Assembly (NCBI GenBank): GCA_021805265.1
Contig: JAJZFR010000151.1
Coordinates: 1-6,985 of the forward strand
Length of the DNA: 6,985 bases
Source of the DNA: Acidobacteriota bacterium
Lineage (GTDB): Bacteria > Acidobacteriota > Terriglobia > Terriglobales > Acidobacteriaceae
Direction: 5' to 3'
Shown here: piece by piece, positions 1-6,907 of the stretch
Layout of the letters: each line of letters begins with the position of its first letter
How positions within the stretch are numbered: the stretch's first letter is position 1
Notes under the pieces: model-generated
What the model saw: only the letters and a program-made list of their open reading frames with translations
Told to the model about the DNA's origin: nothing
The model's database searches: none
Program-made: the position numbers and the translations under genes

Positions 1-63
1 GCCCGGTGTGTGCTGCTGAGGGATACGCAGCAGAACCGAGGATGATGGACGATATATAGCTAG

Positions 64-288
64 AGGTACCCGCACAACGAGCGAATACAAAACTCACAGG
101 TACAGCTTCACTACAGGTGTTCGGGTTCTGACGAAAAAGTAACATTCCCGGTGCATCAAAACAGTGGATCAATGACTGTTGCCAGCGTGAAGTCAACAGG
201 TGCGGATTGGGCCATTCGTGCTATGTGGAATAGAACTTTTCAGGCTCGTGATCTGAAACCGGACGGACGTGGAACATGCGGGGTTAAA
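64..288 (+). other. Possible decayed or start-less coding remnant
   Basis: The frame is open for 74 codons between TAG (61-63) and TGA (286-288). Its composition is protein-like, for example the stretch SGSDEKVTFPVHQNSGS followed by MTVASVKSTGADWAIRAMW. The only ATG starts lie well inside it (172 and 223) and the first GTG is at 151, yet the sequence upstream of them also reads like protein, which would fit a truncated gene. The third codon position shows no strong G/C preference, unlike every accepted gene in this window, and no Shine-Dalgarno site decides a start. I do not recognise a family. It may be a chance open frame; confidence is low. Confidence 0.15.
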
Positions 289-340
289 TGAAAATTAACA
301 CAGCATTTACGCCATGTCAAAGACAAAATTGGGCCGGATG

Positions 341-362
341 GAAGTCGAAATGAAGTCGAAAT
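341..362. repeat. Tandem repeat, two perfect 11-bp copies
   Basis: The unit GAAGTCGAAAT occurs at 341-351 and again at 352-362 with no mismatch. It lies in the non-coding stretch beyond the end of the PASTA gene. Two copies suggest replication slippage; no function is evident. Confidence 0.7.
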
Positions 363-466
363 CAAGCAAAAAACAGCCAAACGGAAGCAATCTGCCCACC
401 CATGCCGGGTCCTTCCAGCGCGCTCACTGTTCTTGTCTTCATAAAATCCGGAATCGAGTGGCCGGG

Positions 467-1255
467 CTATCGGGCAACGCTCAAGCGAACCGTATCCCCG
501 ACAGCGATCCGCGTTCCCGACGCGGGCTGTTGCTCGATCACCGCTCCCGGCAGGATCAGGGGTTTCACCGCAGCGGGTGGCGCGCTGGTTTTCGCCATCG
601 GCACGATCGGTTGCACCGCAATCTCAACGTATCGCAGCGGGGCCAGCTTGATGCCGGCCAGTTCCAGCGCGTGCGTCACCGCGCCAATCGATTTACCTTC
701 CAGATTCGGCATCACGTAGCCATTCTCCGCGCTTTCGTCTGCGCTCGCTACCAGCAGGTTCACGCTGGGCTGCTCGATTCCGTGCGCTTTTGGCGGAGGA
801 TCCTGCGCAATCACAGTCCCCGGTGTGTCGTGCGCGTCGGCCAGGTGCGCGCTCATCCCGCTCTCCAGTCCGCTGCCGCGCAGAGTCATCATTGCAGTTC
901 GCTCCTGCATGCCCAGCACATTCGGAACTTCCACTTTCTGCGGACCCAGGCTCACCGCCACGCGCACCTGCCACTCGCGTCGCACCACCGTGCCCGGTGC
1001 GGGCGACTGCGTCAGAATATGTCCGGCGGCAACGTCGGTCGAGTAGTAGCGATGGTCCACTGAAAGATTCAGATCAAGACCCGCCGTCTGGCTTCCAGCG
1101 TCGCTGACCGTCATGCCGCGCAGCGCCGGCACTCGCACCTCCGCACCATGAATCGCAAAATGCATCGTCAACACAGCGGAAAGCAAAGCGACGGCAACCA
1201 GTGCGGTCAGTAGCAGAACGCTTTCAAATAAATTGCGCACAAAGCGGCCCTTCAT
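467..1255 (-). CDS. Membrane-anchored protein with three PASTA domains
   Basis: The product is 262 residues, the last gene of the minus-strand block. Residues 1-12 are short and basic and are followed by one hydrophobic segment at about 13-35, so the protein is probably anchored with its C-terminal part outside the cytoplasm. Three PASTA-like repeats follow: about 39-103 (VPALRGMTVSDA, then QSPAPGTVV), 108-171 (VPNVLGMQERTA, then AQDPPP) and 180-261 (MPNLEGKSIGAV, then EQQPASGTRIAVGD). The third repeat carries a Pro/Ala-rich insertion at about 212-232. PASTA domains are known from bacterial Ser/Thr kinases and class B penicillin-binding proteins, where they bind peptidoglycan fragments or mediate assembly. 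Neither a kinase nor a transpeptidase domain is present, so a peptidoglycan-associated structural or sensing role is inference. The ATG at 1255 is preferred because GGAAGGAG lies just before it. An upstream ATG at 1330 would add 25 residues, overlap the OsmC gene and put unrelated sequence before the membrane segment. Confidence 0.88.
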   Translation of the reverse strand: MKGRFVRNLFESVLLLTALVAVALLSAVLTMHFAIHGAEVRVPALRGMTVSDAGSQTAGLDLNLSVDHRYYSTDVAAGHILTQSPAPGTVVRREWQVRVAVSLGPQKVEVPNVLGMQERTAMMTLRGSGLESGMSAHLADAHDTPGTVIAQDPPPKAHGIEQPSVNLLVASADESAENGYVMPNLEGKSIGAVTHALELAGIKLAPLRYVEIAVQPIVPMAKTSAPPAAVKPLILPGAVIEQQPASGTRIAVGDTVRLSVAR

Positions 1256-1259
1256 TGTG

Positions 1260-1267
1260 CTCCTTCC
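1260..1267 (-). promoter_or_regulatory. Strong Shine-Dalgarno site of the PASTA gene
   Basis: On the minus strand GGAAGGAG lies 4 nt before the ATG at 1255, in the short gap after the OsmC stop codon. It is the best ribosome-binding site in the window and decides the 1255 start over the in-frame ATG at 1330. Confidence 0.8.
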
Positions 1268-1271
1268 AAGC

Positions 1272-1700
1272 TCAGGGCAGGGGTTCTTCATCCAGGAATT
1301 CAATCGCCGCGTCGATCTTCGCGTTGCCATCCAGCATCGCCGAAACCGAGCAGTATTTATTCTTCGACAGGGCTACTGCATCCTCGGCAGCCTTGCGGCT
1401 AACCCTGCCTCCAACGCGATACAACAGGTGAATGCGATGAAAATAACGCGGCGGATTCTGCTGCCGCTCCCCTCTGGCAATAACCTCCAGGCTCGTGATC
1501 GGCTGCCGCTTCTTTTTGAGGATGCTGATCACATCCACCGACGTACAACTGCAAAGCGCCATCAGCACCGCCTCCACCGGGCTGGGTCCGTCCCGGTGCG
1601 CGTCGTCTGCATCCAGCACCATGCAGTGTCCTGACTCCGAACTCGCTTCATAGCGATTCGCATTCGTCTCTGTCGGCATCCATCGGCTTGTAGCAATCAT
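1272..1700 (-). CDS. OsmC/Ohr-family thiol protein (YhfA-like)
   Basis: The product is 142 residues, the usual size for the OsmC family. Well-studied members (OsmC, Ohr) reduce organic hydroperoxides with a pair of conserved cysteines. The first appears at Cys52 in the motif ALCSCTSVDVISIL, at the start of the central helix. The second is Cys117 in NKYCSVSAML. The segment DGPSPVEAVLMAL just before the first cysteine is also typical. The SVDV form resembles the YhfA-like subgroup, whose substrate is not settled, so peroxidase activity is inference. A further cysteine, Cys50, forms a CxC pair with Cys52. I chose the ATG at 1700 because AGG lies 5 nt upstream; the GTG at 1706, giving two more residues, would place that same AGG directly against the start. 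The gene begins 11 bp after the CDF transporter stop, so the two are probably co-transcribed and translationally coupled. Confidence 0.88.
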   Translation of the reverse strand: MIATSRWMPTETNANRYEASSESGHCMVLDADDAHRDGPSPVEAVLMALCSCTSVDVISILKKKRQPITSLEVIARGERQQNPPRYFHRIHLLYRVGGRVSRKAAEDAVALSKNKYCSVSAMLDGNAKIDAAIEFLDEEPLP

Positions 1701-1711
1701 TGTCACCTGCT

Positions 1712-3172
1712 TCAGCGCAGATTATCCGTCTGCGGCTCGGGATGAATCAGTACTTTATACACATCAGGACAGGCCAGCTTGAAGCGATCCTCAAGGTCGG
1801 TGATCACCTGATGCACTCGCGCCATCGTCAGATCGTCCGGCATCGTGCAATGGCAGCTCATCTGCAGATGTTCGCCGCTGCGCCCGATCAGAATTGCGTG
1901 CACATCGAGCACCTCGGAAAAATGTATCGCGACTGACAAGAGTGCTTTCTCGATGCGTTTCGCTTCGCTGTCCTGTTGGCTGCTCTCGTCCGCGCCCAGC
2001 GCCTCCGGCTTCTCGATCGTTGCCGGCTCGCTTTCAATGTGCGTCAATACCGCGTCCAGCTCCGGCAGCTCACGCAGTATCTCCGCCTCCATCGCCGTGA
2101 CAAAATCATGAGCCTCAGCCAGCGTCATCTGCTCGTTCAACTCGACATGCTGCTCGACGCGCAGCTTCCCGCCCACTGACTGCACACTTACCTCATGCAC
2201 ACCCACGTTGTTGCGCGCAGCCACCGCGCGAACGCGATCAAAAATACTCTCCGCCGAGGTCTGTCGCGGAACCGTATGAATCACCACATCCGCATCCGGG
2301 ACAACGTTCTGCACCGCCTCGGTCGCCGCTCTCACCAACTCATTTGTGTGTTCAAACGTAAACGAACGCGGCAGCGCAACCGTGAGGTCGGCGAAGGTAG
2401 ACGACCCTGCGCGCCGCACCCTCGCCTGCTCCACCGCAAGCACTCCCTCCACGCCTTCCACCGCACGCTGAATACTCTTCCGCGTCTCCGCCGGAGCGCC
2501 ATCGAGCAGTACTTCCGTCGTCTCGCGCGTCAGCTTCCACGTCAGCCGAAGGATCATCAGCGAAACCAGCATCGCGGCCACCGGATCCGCATAGCTCAGC
2601 GCGCCTATCTTCATCCGTTCGCCCAGCCAGCTCAATCCAAGCCCCAGCAGCACTGCGAGCGTTGACCAGATGTCTGAAGCGAAATGAAAGGCATCTGTCG
2701 CCAGCGCTGTGCTTTGAAACTCTCGCGCCACCGCCCCCAGCTCGCGGGATCGCCACCAATCCACTCCGATCGAAATCACCAGAACAATCACCGGCAGGAG
2801 GGAATGATGAATCAATGTCCCATGCGTCCAGATGCGATACATCGCTTCCCACAGGATCCACGCGCATGAAACCGCCATCAGGCCCGCTTCGGTAAAGGCC
2901 GACAGATTCTCGAATTTCGCATGACCGTACATGTGGTCATCATCGGCGGGCTTGTCGGAAACGCGTACTGAAAAAAACGTGAGTGCCGCGCCGATCAGGT
3001 CAAGCCCCGAATGCGCCGCGTCCGACAGCACTCCAAGCGAACCGCTCAGCAATCCGGCAGCCAGCTTCAGCAGCGTCATTCCTGTGGCAGCCAGCATCGA
3101 GCGCAATGCAACTTGGCGTTTTGCGCCGGTCATCCGCGCAATCTGGGCCTCGGAATGGATCGCTTGAGACAT
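1712..3172 (-). CDS. CDF-family cation efflux transporter with extended C-terminal region
   Basis: The product is 486 residues, well above the roughly 300 of a typical cation diffusion facilitator. These proteins export divalent metals such as zinc, iron, cobalt or manganese in exchange for protons at the inner membrane. Residues about 25-215 form the transmembrane domain. Two HxxxD metal-site motifs are visible, His54/Asp58 in SDAAHSGLDLIG and His163/Asp167 in TDAFHFASDIW, plus the YiiP-like loop KPADDDHMYGHAKFE at 74-88. The His/Asp arrangement aligns with the Asp45/Asp49 and His153/Asp157 site of E. coli YiiP and differs from it at the first position. The cytoplasmic part contains what look like three successive dimerisation domains at about 225-303, 308-383 and 404-481, each ending in a VxxHxxP-like strand (DVVIHTVP, AVLTHIESEP, KVLIHPEP). 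An acidic linker separates the second and third, and the third has a Cys440-His441-Cys442 cluster. The start codon follows GAAGG, which overlaps the ubiE stop. The metal cannot be named from sequence alone. Confidence 0.92.
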   Translation of the reverse strand: MSQAIHSEAQIARMTGAKRQVALRSMLAATGMTLLKLAAGLLSGSLGVLSDAAHSGLDLIGAALTFFSVRVSDKPADDDHMYGHAKFENLSAFTEAGLMAVSCAWILWEAMYRIWTHGTLIHHSLLPVIVLVISIGVDWWRSRELGAVAREFQSTALATDAFHFASDIWSTLAVLLGLGLSWLGERMKIGALSYADPVAAMLVSLMILRLTWKLTRETTEVLLDGAPAETRKSIQRAVEGVEGVLAVEQARVRRAGSSTFADLTVALPRSFTFEHTNELVRAATEAVQNVVPDADVVIHTVPRQTSAESIFDRVRAVAARNNVGVHEVSVQSVGGKLRVEQHVELNEQMTLAEAHDFVTAMEAEILRELPELDAVLTHIESEPATIEKPEALGADESSQQDSEAKRIEKALLSVAIHFSEVLDVHAILIGRSGEHLQMSCHCTMPDDLTMARVHQVITDLEDRFKLACPDVYKVLIHPEPQTDNLR

Positions 3173-3179
3173 CGGACCT

Positions 3180-4016
3180 TCAGCCTATATGGAAATCGCG
3201 TGAAGTGCCAGCGCCGGACGCGGGCTGTCGCGGTTCGGGCTGGCCAGGCTTGGACTGGTCGCGGCCCCGTACTGCCGTGTACAGCCCGGCAATTCCAAAC
3301 GAGTAACTCGTCCACTGAACTTCGCAAAACCCGACCGACTTCATCAGCGCCATCAACTCTGCGGGCGCGGGAAATCTGCTCACCGATGCCGGCAGATATT
3401 CGTAGGGTCCGCCATCGCCGCACAACACGCGGCCAATCGCCGGTACAACGCGCCGGAAATACACCTGATACATCTTTCCCAGCACCCCCGAAGGTTCACT
3501 GAAATCCAGAATTCCCAACTCGCCGCCCGGCTTCAACACCCGATAAAACTCTTCCAGCCCTGCGCGATAATTCGCCAGATTGCGAAAGCCAAACGCCGTC
3601 GTCACCAGGTCCATCGAGGCTGCCCGCAGCGGCAATCGAAGAGCGTCTGCTTCGATTGCAATGGCGCCACGCGGGCCAAACTTCCGCGCGCCGCGTCGAA
3701 GCATCTCGTGCGCAAAATCCGCCGCCAGCACAGGCCTCGCATCGCCACTTCTGGGACGACGCTTCAACAGCGCCATCGTCATGTCTCCCGTGCCACAGCA
3801 GACATCCAGAATCGATGCCTCGGGCCTCGACAAAACTCCGCGAAATCGCCGCGCCGCGCGCCACCACCACAGGCGATCGATATTTGCGGATAGAACATGG
3901 TTCAACAGGTCATAGCGCGGCGCAATCGTGTTGAACATCTGCCGCACCGCTACCGCCGCGCTCGCTTCGTCCTGCGCTCCCTCCGGTTGCGCGCCCGCTG
4001 TCGGATTACGCGCCAT
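3180..4016 (-). CDS. ubiE: Demethylmenaquinone / benzoquinol C-methyltransferase (UbiE/MenG)
   Basis: The product is 278 residues. The enzyme transfers a methyl group from S-adenosylmethionine to the quinone ring, the last step of menaquinone synthesis (MenG) and one step of ubiquinone synthesis (UbiE). No ubiquinone genes are nearby, and a menaquinone role is the likelier reading if the host is an acidobacterium. The family signature is clear: APRYDLLNHVLSANIDRLWW at 32-51, SAM-binding motif I LDVCCGTGD at 70-78, the acidic residue at Asp100, AFGFRNL at 141-147 and RVLKPGGELGILDFSEP at 159-175. About 29 residues at the C-terminus, rich in Pro, Gln and Gly, extend past the usual family end. 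I start at the ATG at 4016 rather than the first in-frame ATG at 4202, because the extra 62 residues lie wholly inside aroB and resemble nothing in the family. The gene overlaps aroB by 11 bp and has only a weak upstream GGGACGG, so translational coupling to aroB is likely. Confidence 0.93.
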   Translation of the reverse strand: MARNPTAGAQPEGAQDEASAAVAVRQMFNTIAPRYDLLNHVLSANIDRLWWWRAARRFRGVLSRPEASILDVCCGTGDMTMALLKRRPRSGDARPVLAADFAHEMLRRGARKFGPRGAIAIEADALRLPLRAASMDLVTTAFGFRNLANYRAGLEEFYRVLKPGGELGILDFSEPSGVLGKMYQVYFRRVVPAIGRVLCGDGGPYEYLPASVSRFPAPAELMALMKSVGFCEVQWTSYSFGIAGLYTAVRGRDQSKPGQPEPRQPASGAGTSRDFHIG

Positions 4017-5172
4017 GGCGACCGTCCCGAGCGGTCTTTCGCTCTCCGGTTTCCGCGCGCGCCATGGAAAGCAGGAAGCGCGCGGCTTCCAGCAATTCCT
4101 CAGCCGTAACGTCCTCGACAACGCACGCATTGCCCAGCCCCACAGGCAACACAAATCGCCGCACGTCGCCAAGATGTTTCTTGTCCCGAGCGGTCGCTGC
4201 AACCAGTCGCTCGGCGTTCAGCCGCAGCGCGGGCAATGGGCCATACAGCTTCACAAGCGCCATCAGCCGCTTGAACTGCGCCGCGCTGATGCTCCCGCGC
4301 TTTTGCCCCAGAGCCAGCGCGCCGACCATGCCCCAACCCACCGCCTCGCCGTGCAGCAGCTTCCGATATCGCGTCACCGATTCAATCGCATGACCCAGGG
4401 TGTGACCAAGATTCAAAATCATGCGCAGGCCGTTTTCCCGTTCGTCCGCGCCCACCACATCCGCTTTCATCCGAATCGATGCGGCAATCACTTTTTCGAG
4501 CGCCTTGCCATCGCGCTGAAAAATCTTTTGCGCGTTGGCTTCCATGTATCGCAACAGCCCGCGGTCACGAATCATCCCCGCCTTCACGCTTTCAAACAAT
4601 CCGGCCTTCAACTCGCGATCCGGCAGCGTCGCCAACACGTCCATATCGGCAAACACCGCCAGCGGATGATGAAAAGAGCCAACCAGATTTTTCCCCTCGG
4701 GAAGATTCACGCCAGTCTTCCCGCCGACCGAAGAATCCACCTGCGCCAGAAACGTGGTCGGCACCTGGACATAGCGAATTCCGCGCATGAAGATCGCCGC
4801 CAGAAACCCGCCCACGTCGCCCACAATGCCCCCGCCAAAGGCGATCAGCAGGCTGCTGCGATCCCCGCCCGCTGCGGCCATCTGGCGTGCCAGCTTTTCC
4901 ACGTTGGCCAGGCGCTTGTGCTGCTCGCCTGCGGGCAGAAACAGCACAATCGGCTCCTCGCCGAAACTCTCCAGAAATCTCCGCGACCACAGCGCCCAAA
5001 TCTCCGGCGAGGTCAGCACAAAGACGCGTCTGGGCAGCCCCGCCCGCCCGCCAGTGGCTCTTGCTTCTTCGTCAAGAACCCGTTCCAGTCGCGGCCTCAG
5101 CGAGCGCAGCAATTGAACACCGGCAAATACCGGGTATCTCGCCGAAGCAGTCTCTACTCGTATCGTCTGCAT
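4006..5172 (-). CDS. aroB: 3-dehydroquinate synthase
   Basis: The product is 388 residues, slightly longer than the 362 of E. coli AroB. It is the NAD- and metal-dependent cytoplasmic enzyme that cyclises DAHP to 3-dehydroquinate, the second step of the shikimate pathway. The NAD-binding glycine-rich segment GGGIVGDVGGFLAA is at 113-126 and the substrate-binding VPTTFLAQVDSSVGGKTGVN at 137-156, with Lys152. The three metal ligands are Glu194, His257 (NLGHTLGHAIE) and His274 (HGEAVGWGM); their spacing of 63 and 17 residues equals that of Glu184, His247 and His264 in E. coli. The N-terminal 35-50 loop (DEEARATGGRAGLPRR) and a charged tail account for the extra length. The ATG at 5172 has a modest GGAT 6 nt upstream. 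It is the first gene of the minus-strand block, diverging from nadB across 67 bp, and its TAA lies within the first codons of ubiE. Confidence 0.97.
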   Translation of the reverse strand: MQTIRVETASARYPVFAGVQLLRSLRPRLERVLDEEARATGGRAGLPRRVFVLTSPEIWALWSRRFLESFGEEPIVLFLPAGEQHKRLANVEKLARQMAAAGGDRSSLLIAFGGGIVGDVGGFLAAIFMRGIRYVQVPTTFLAQVDSSVGGKTGVNLPEGKNLVGSFHHPLAVFADMDVLATLPDRELKAGLFESVKAGMIRDRGLLRYMEANAQKIFQRDGKALEKVIAASIRMKADVVGADERENGLRMILNLGHTLGHAIESVTRYRKLLHGEAVGWGMVGALALGQKRGSISAAQFKRLMALVKLYGPLPALRLNAERLVAATARDKKHLGDVRRFVLPVGLGNACVVEDVTAEELLEAARFLLSMARAETGERKTARDGRHGA

Positions 5173-5239
5173 ACTCTATCCATCGTAAAGCATTCCATCA
5201 AAATCGAATTGGCTCCCGGCCCCGCTCACGGAAATCGCA
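5173..5239. promoter_or_regulatory. Divergent aroB / nadB intergenic region
   Basis: These 67 bases separate the start codons of aroB (minus strand) and nadB (plus strand) and must hold, or overlap, the promoters of both unless these extend into the coding regions. A minus-strand TTGATG occurs upstream of aroB, but no well-spaced -10 partner is clear, and I see no palindromic operator resembling a known NadR, NiaR or NrtR site. Role is inferred from gene orientation alone. Confidence 0.45.
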
Positions 5240-6907
5240 ATGATAGCCTCAAAGGTTATGGCAATCGTTCCAGCGGCGGATTCTGCGCGCTTTCGGGCGG
5301 ACATTGACTTCGTGATCCTGGGCGCGGGCATCGCCGGACTTCGCGCCGCGATCTCCCTTGCCCAACACGGCAATGTGCTCGTCGTCACCAAGGAAGCTGC
5401 TTCCGAATCCAACACCCACTATGCTCAGGGCGGCATCGCTGTAGCCATGGACGGAGAGGCCGATGTTGCGCTCCATCTGGAAGACACCATGCTCGCCGGC
5501 GACGGCCTGGTCCATCGCCCCGCCGCAGAAATTCTGGTTGCCGAGGGACCAGCGCGCGTTCAGGAACTGATTCATTTCGGCGCATCGTTTGACACACACA
5601 ATGGCAAGCTGATGCGCACACAGGAAGCCGCGCACAGTCTCCCGCGCATCCTACACGCCAACGGCGACGCCACCGGTGCCGAGATCAGCCGTGCCCTGGT
5701 GGCTGCCGCGCGCAACCATCCGCAAATCCACTTTGCCGAGTGGACGATCGCTACGCAACTAGCGGTCGATTCGGGTCGCGTCGTCGCCGTCGATCTGCTC
5801 GACGCGCACAATCGTACACATCGCGTCGCCGCACGCTCGATCCTGCTGGCCACCGGCGGCGCGGGACAGGTCTACAGCCACACCACCAACCCCGCCGTCG
5901 CTACCGGGGACGGTCTCGCGCTCGCTCTCGACGCGGGCGCAGAGCTGGCCGACATGGAGTTTTATCAGTTCCATCCCACCGCGCTCTGTCGCGCCGGCGC
6001 GCCGCGTTTTCTGCTCTCCGAAGCGCTCCGCGGCGAGGGTGCCTGGCTGCGCAATCATCGCGGCGAGCGCTTCATGGAGCGCTATCACCCCATGCTCGAG
6101 CTGGCCCCGCGCGATGTCGTCGCGCGAGCCGTAACTCGGGAAGCCTTCGCCTCATCTCCCGATCTCGCTCACCCTGTCTATCTCGATCTGCGTCACCTTA
6201 CGGGAGTCGATCTCGACGCCCGTTTCCCCGGCATCAGTCGTTTTCTCGCCGCCCATCATCTCCGTTTGCAGCGCGACCTCATTCCTGTTTGTCCTGCGGC
6301 ACATTACCTCATGGGCGGCGTGCGTACCGATCTCGACGGCAGAACCACCGTCGCAGGTCTCTATGCCGCTGGCGAAGTCGCTGCCACCGGCGTTCACGGA
6401 GCCAATCGCCTGGCCTCGAATTCACTGCTCGAAGGATTGGTCTTCGCCGCGCGCGCTGCGGAAGCCATGGTGAAGGACGCCTGGCCCAAACCCGCCTCGA
6501 GCGAAAGAAAATCCCTTGTACCTCAAACGCATCTCTCCGCACAACCGAGCCATGCAAGCATCGATCAGATGGAGTCCGGGATCGCTGTCTTGCGTGACGC
6601 CATGTGGCGATCAGCAGGACTCCTCCGCGATGCGGAATCGATCACGCACGGTCTCAATATCCACTGCAAAATCAGCGCCGAAATGGAAGCCGCAAAAGCA
6701 TCGTGGCAGGGAACTCGACGCTCCGTCGAAGCCCGCGCCATGCTCCGCGTTTCCCATTCAATTCTAGCCAGCGCGCTTGCTCGAAAGGAAAGCCGTGGCG
6801 CTCATTTCCGCAGCGATTTCCCTGAAAAACGCGCCGACTTTGCGCAGCTTCATTCCATTTATCGTCCTGACGGATCCGTCATTTTTCGGGCCTTTCCATC
6901 CGCCTGA
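5240..6907 (+). CDS. nadB: L-aspartate oxidase
   Basis: The product is 555 residues, close to the 540 of E. coli NadB. It is an FAD-dependent cytoplasmic enzyme that oxidises L-aspartate to iminoaspartate, the first step of de novo NAD synthesis, whose product passes to quinolinate synthase NadA. The N-terminal FAD-binding motif ILGAGIAGLRAA is at 26-37 and the flavoprotein segment SNTHYAQGGIAVAM at 57-70. Active-site residues are His245 (FHPTAL), Arg291 (LAPRDVVAR), His355 (CPAAHYLMGG) and Arg390 (GANRLASNSLLE), matching His244, Arg290, His351 and Arg386 of E. coli. The GANRL motif and the helical C-terminal domain from about 450 are typical of NadB; fumarate reductase and succinate dehydrogenase flavoproteins are related but differ here. 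The ATG at 5240 follows CGGAAAT at a workable distance; the ATG at 5258 has AAAGG only 2 nt ahead, so it is less likely. Neither nadA nor nadC is in the window. Confidence 0.97.
   Translation: MIASKVMAIVPAADSARFRADIDFVILGAGIAGLRAAISLAQHGNVLVVTKEAASESNTHYAQGGIAVAMDGEADVALHLEDTMLAGDGLVHRPAAEILVAEGPARVQELIHFGASFDTHNGKLMRTQEAAHSLPRILHANGDATGAEISRALVAAARNHPQIHFAEWTIATQLAVDSGRVVAVDLLDAHNRTHRVAARSILLATGGAGQVYSHTTNPAVATGDGLALALDAGAELADMEFYQFHPTALCRAGAPRFLLSEALRGEGAWLRNHRGERFMERYHPMLELAPRDVVARAVTREAFASSPDLAHPVYLDLRHLTGVDLDARFPGISRFLAAHHLRLQRDLIPVCPAAHYLMGGVRTDLDGRTTVAGLYAAGEVAATGVHGANRLASNSLLEGLVFAARAAEAMVKDAWPKPASSERKSLVPQTHLSAQPSHASIDQMESGIAVLRDAMWRSAGLLRDAESITHGLNIHCKISAEMEAAKASWQGTRRSVEARAMLRVSHSILASALARKESRGAHFRSDFPEKRADFAQLHSIYRPDGSVIFRAFPSA

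Larger units (their letters stand above)
1..466. other. Gene-poor stretch downstream of the PASTA gene
   Basis: No gene can be supported here. The stretch is visibly more A/T-rich than the rest of the window and no frame shows the strong G/C third-position bias of the neighbouring genes. I looked for tRNA T-arms, tmRNA or RNase P ends and the SRP RNA core and recognised none. It does hold a perfect 6-bp hairpin (CTGCTG at 13-18, CAGCAG at 28-33) without a T-tract, a small inverted repeat (GTTAA 283-287, TTAAC 295-299), a tandem 11-bp repeat at 341-362 and an open frame at 64-288. A short frame open from the left edge ends with TAG at 57-59 and could be the tail of a plus-strand gene, but 18 codons are too few to judge. 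There is no clear rho-independent terminator for the minus-strand gene block that ends at 467. Confidence 0.6.

Noticed and set aside
13..33. Hairpin CTGCTG / CAGCAG as a terminator or RNA element
   Set aside because: The 6-bp stem is perfect but has a 9-nt loop and no T-run on either strand, and no larger structure is visible around it.
283..299. GTTAA-N7-TTAAC as an operator
   Set aside because: Five-bp arms in A/T-rich DNA are common by chance, and no supported gene lies next to it on either strand.
314..1063. 249-codon plus-strand open frame over the PASTA gene
   Set aside because: It runs antisense to a gene with clear repeat and membrane features and good ribosome-binding site; its translation is rich in Arg, His and Ser and has no domain pattern.
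4017..4202. 62-residue N-terminal extension of UbiE
   Set aside because: It lies inside aroB, does not resemble UbiE homologues, and the ATG at 4016 gives the normal N-terminus.
3928..5307. 459-codon plus-strand open frame
   Set aside because: It lies opposite aroB and part of ubiE, both with unmistakable active-site motifs; its Arg/Gln/His-rich translation is typical of an antisense shadow in GC-rich DNA.
5740..6597. 285-codon plus-strand open frame within nadB
   Set aside because: It is a frame-shifted reading of nadB, extremely rich in Arg and Ser, with no domain.
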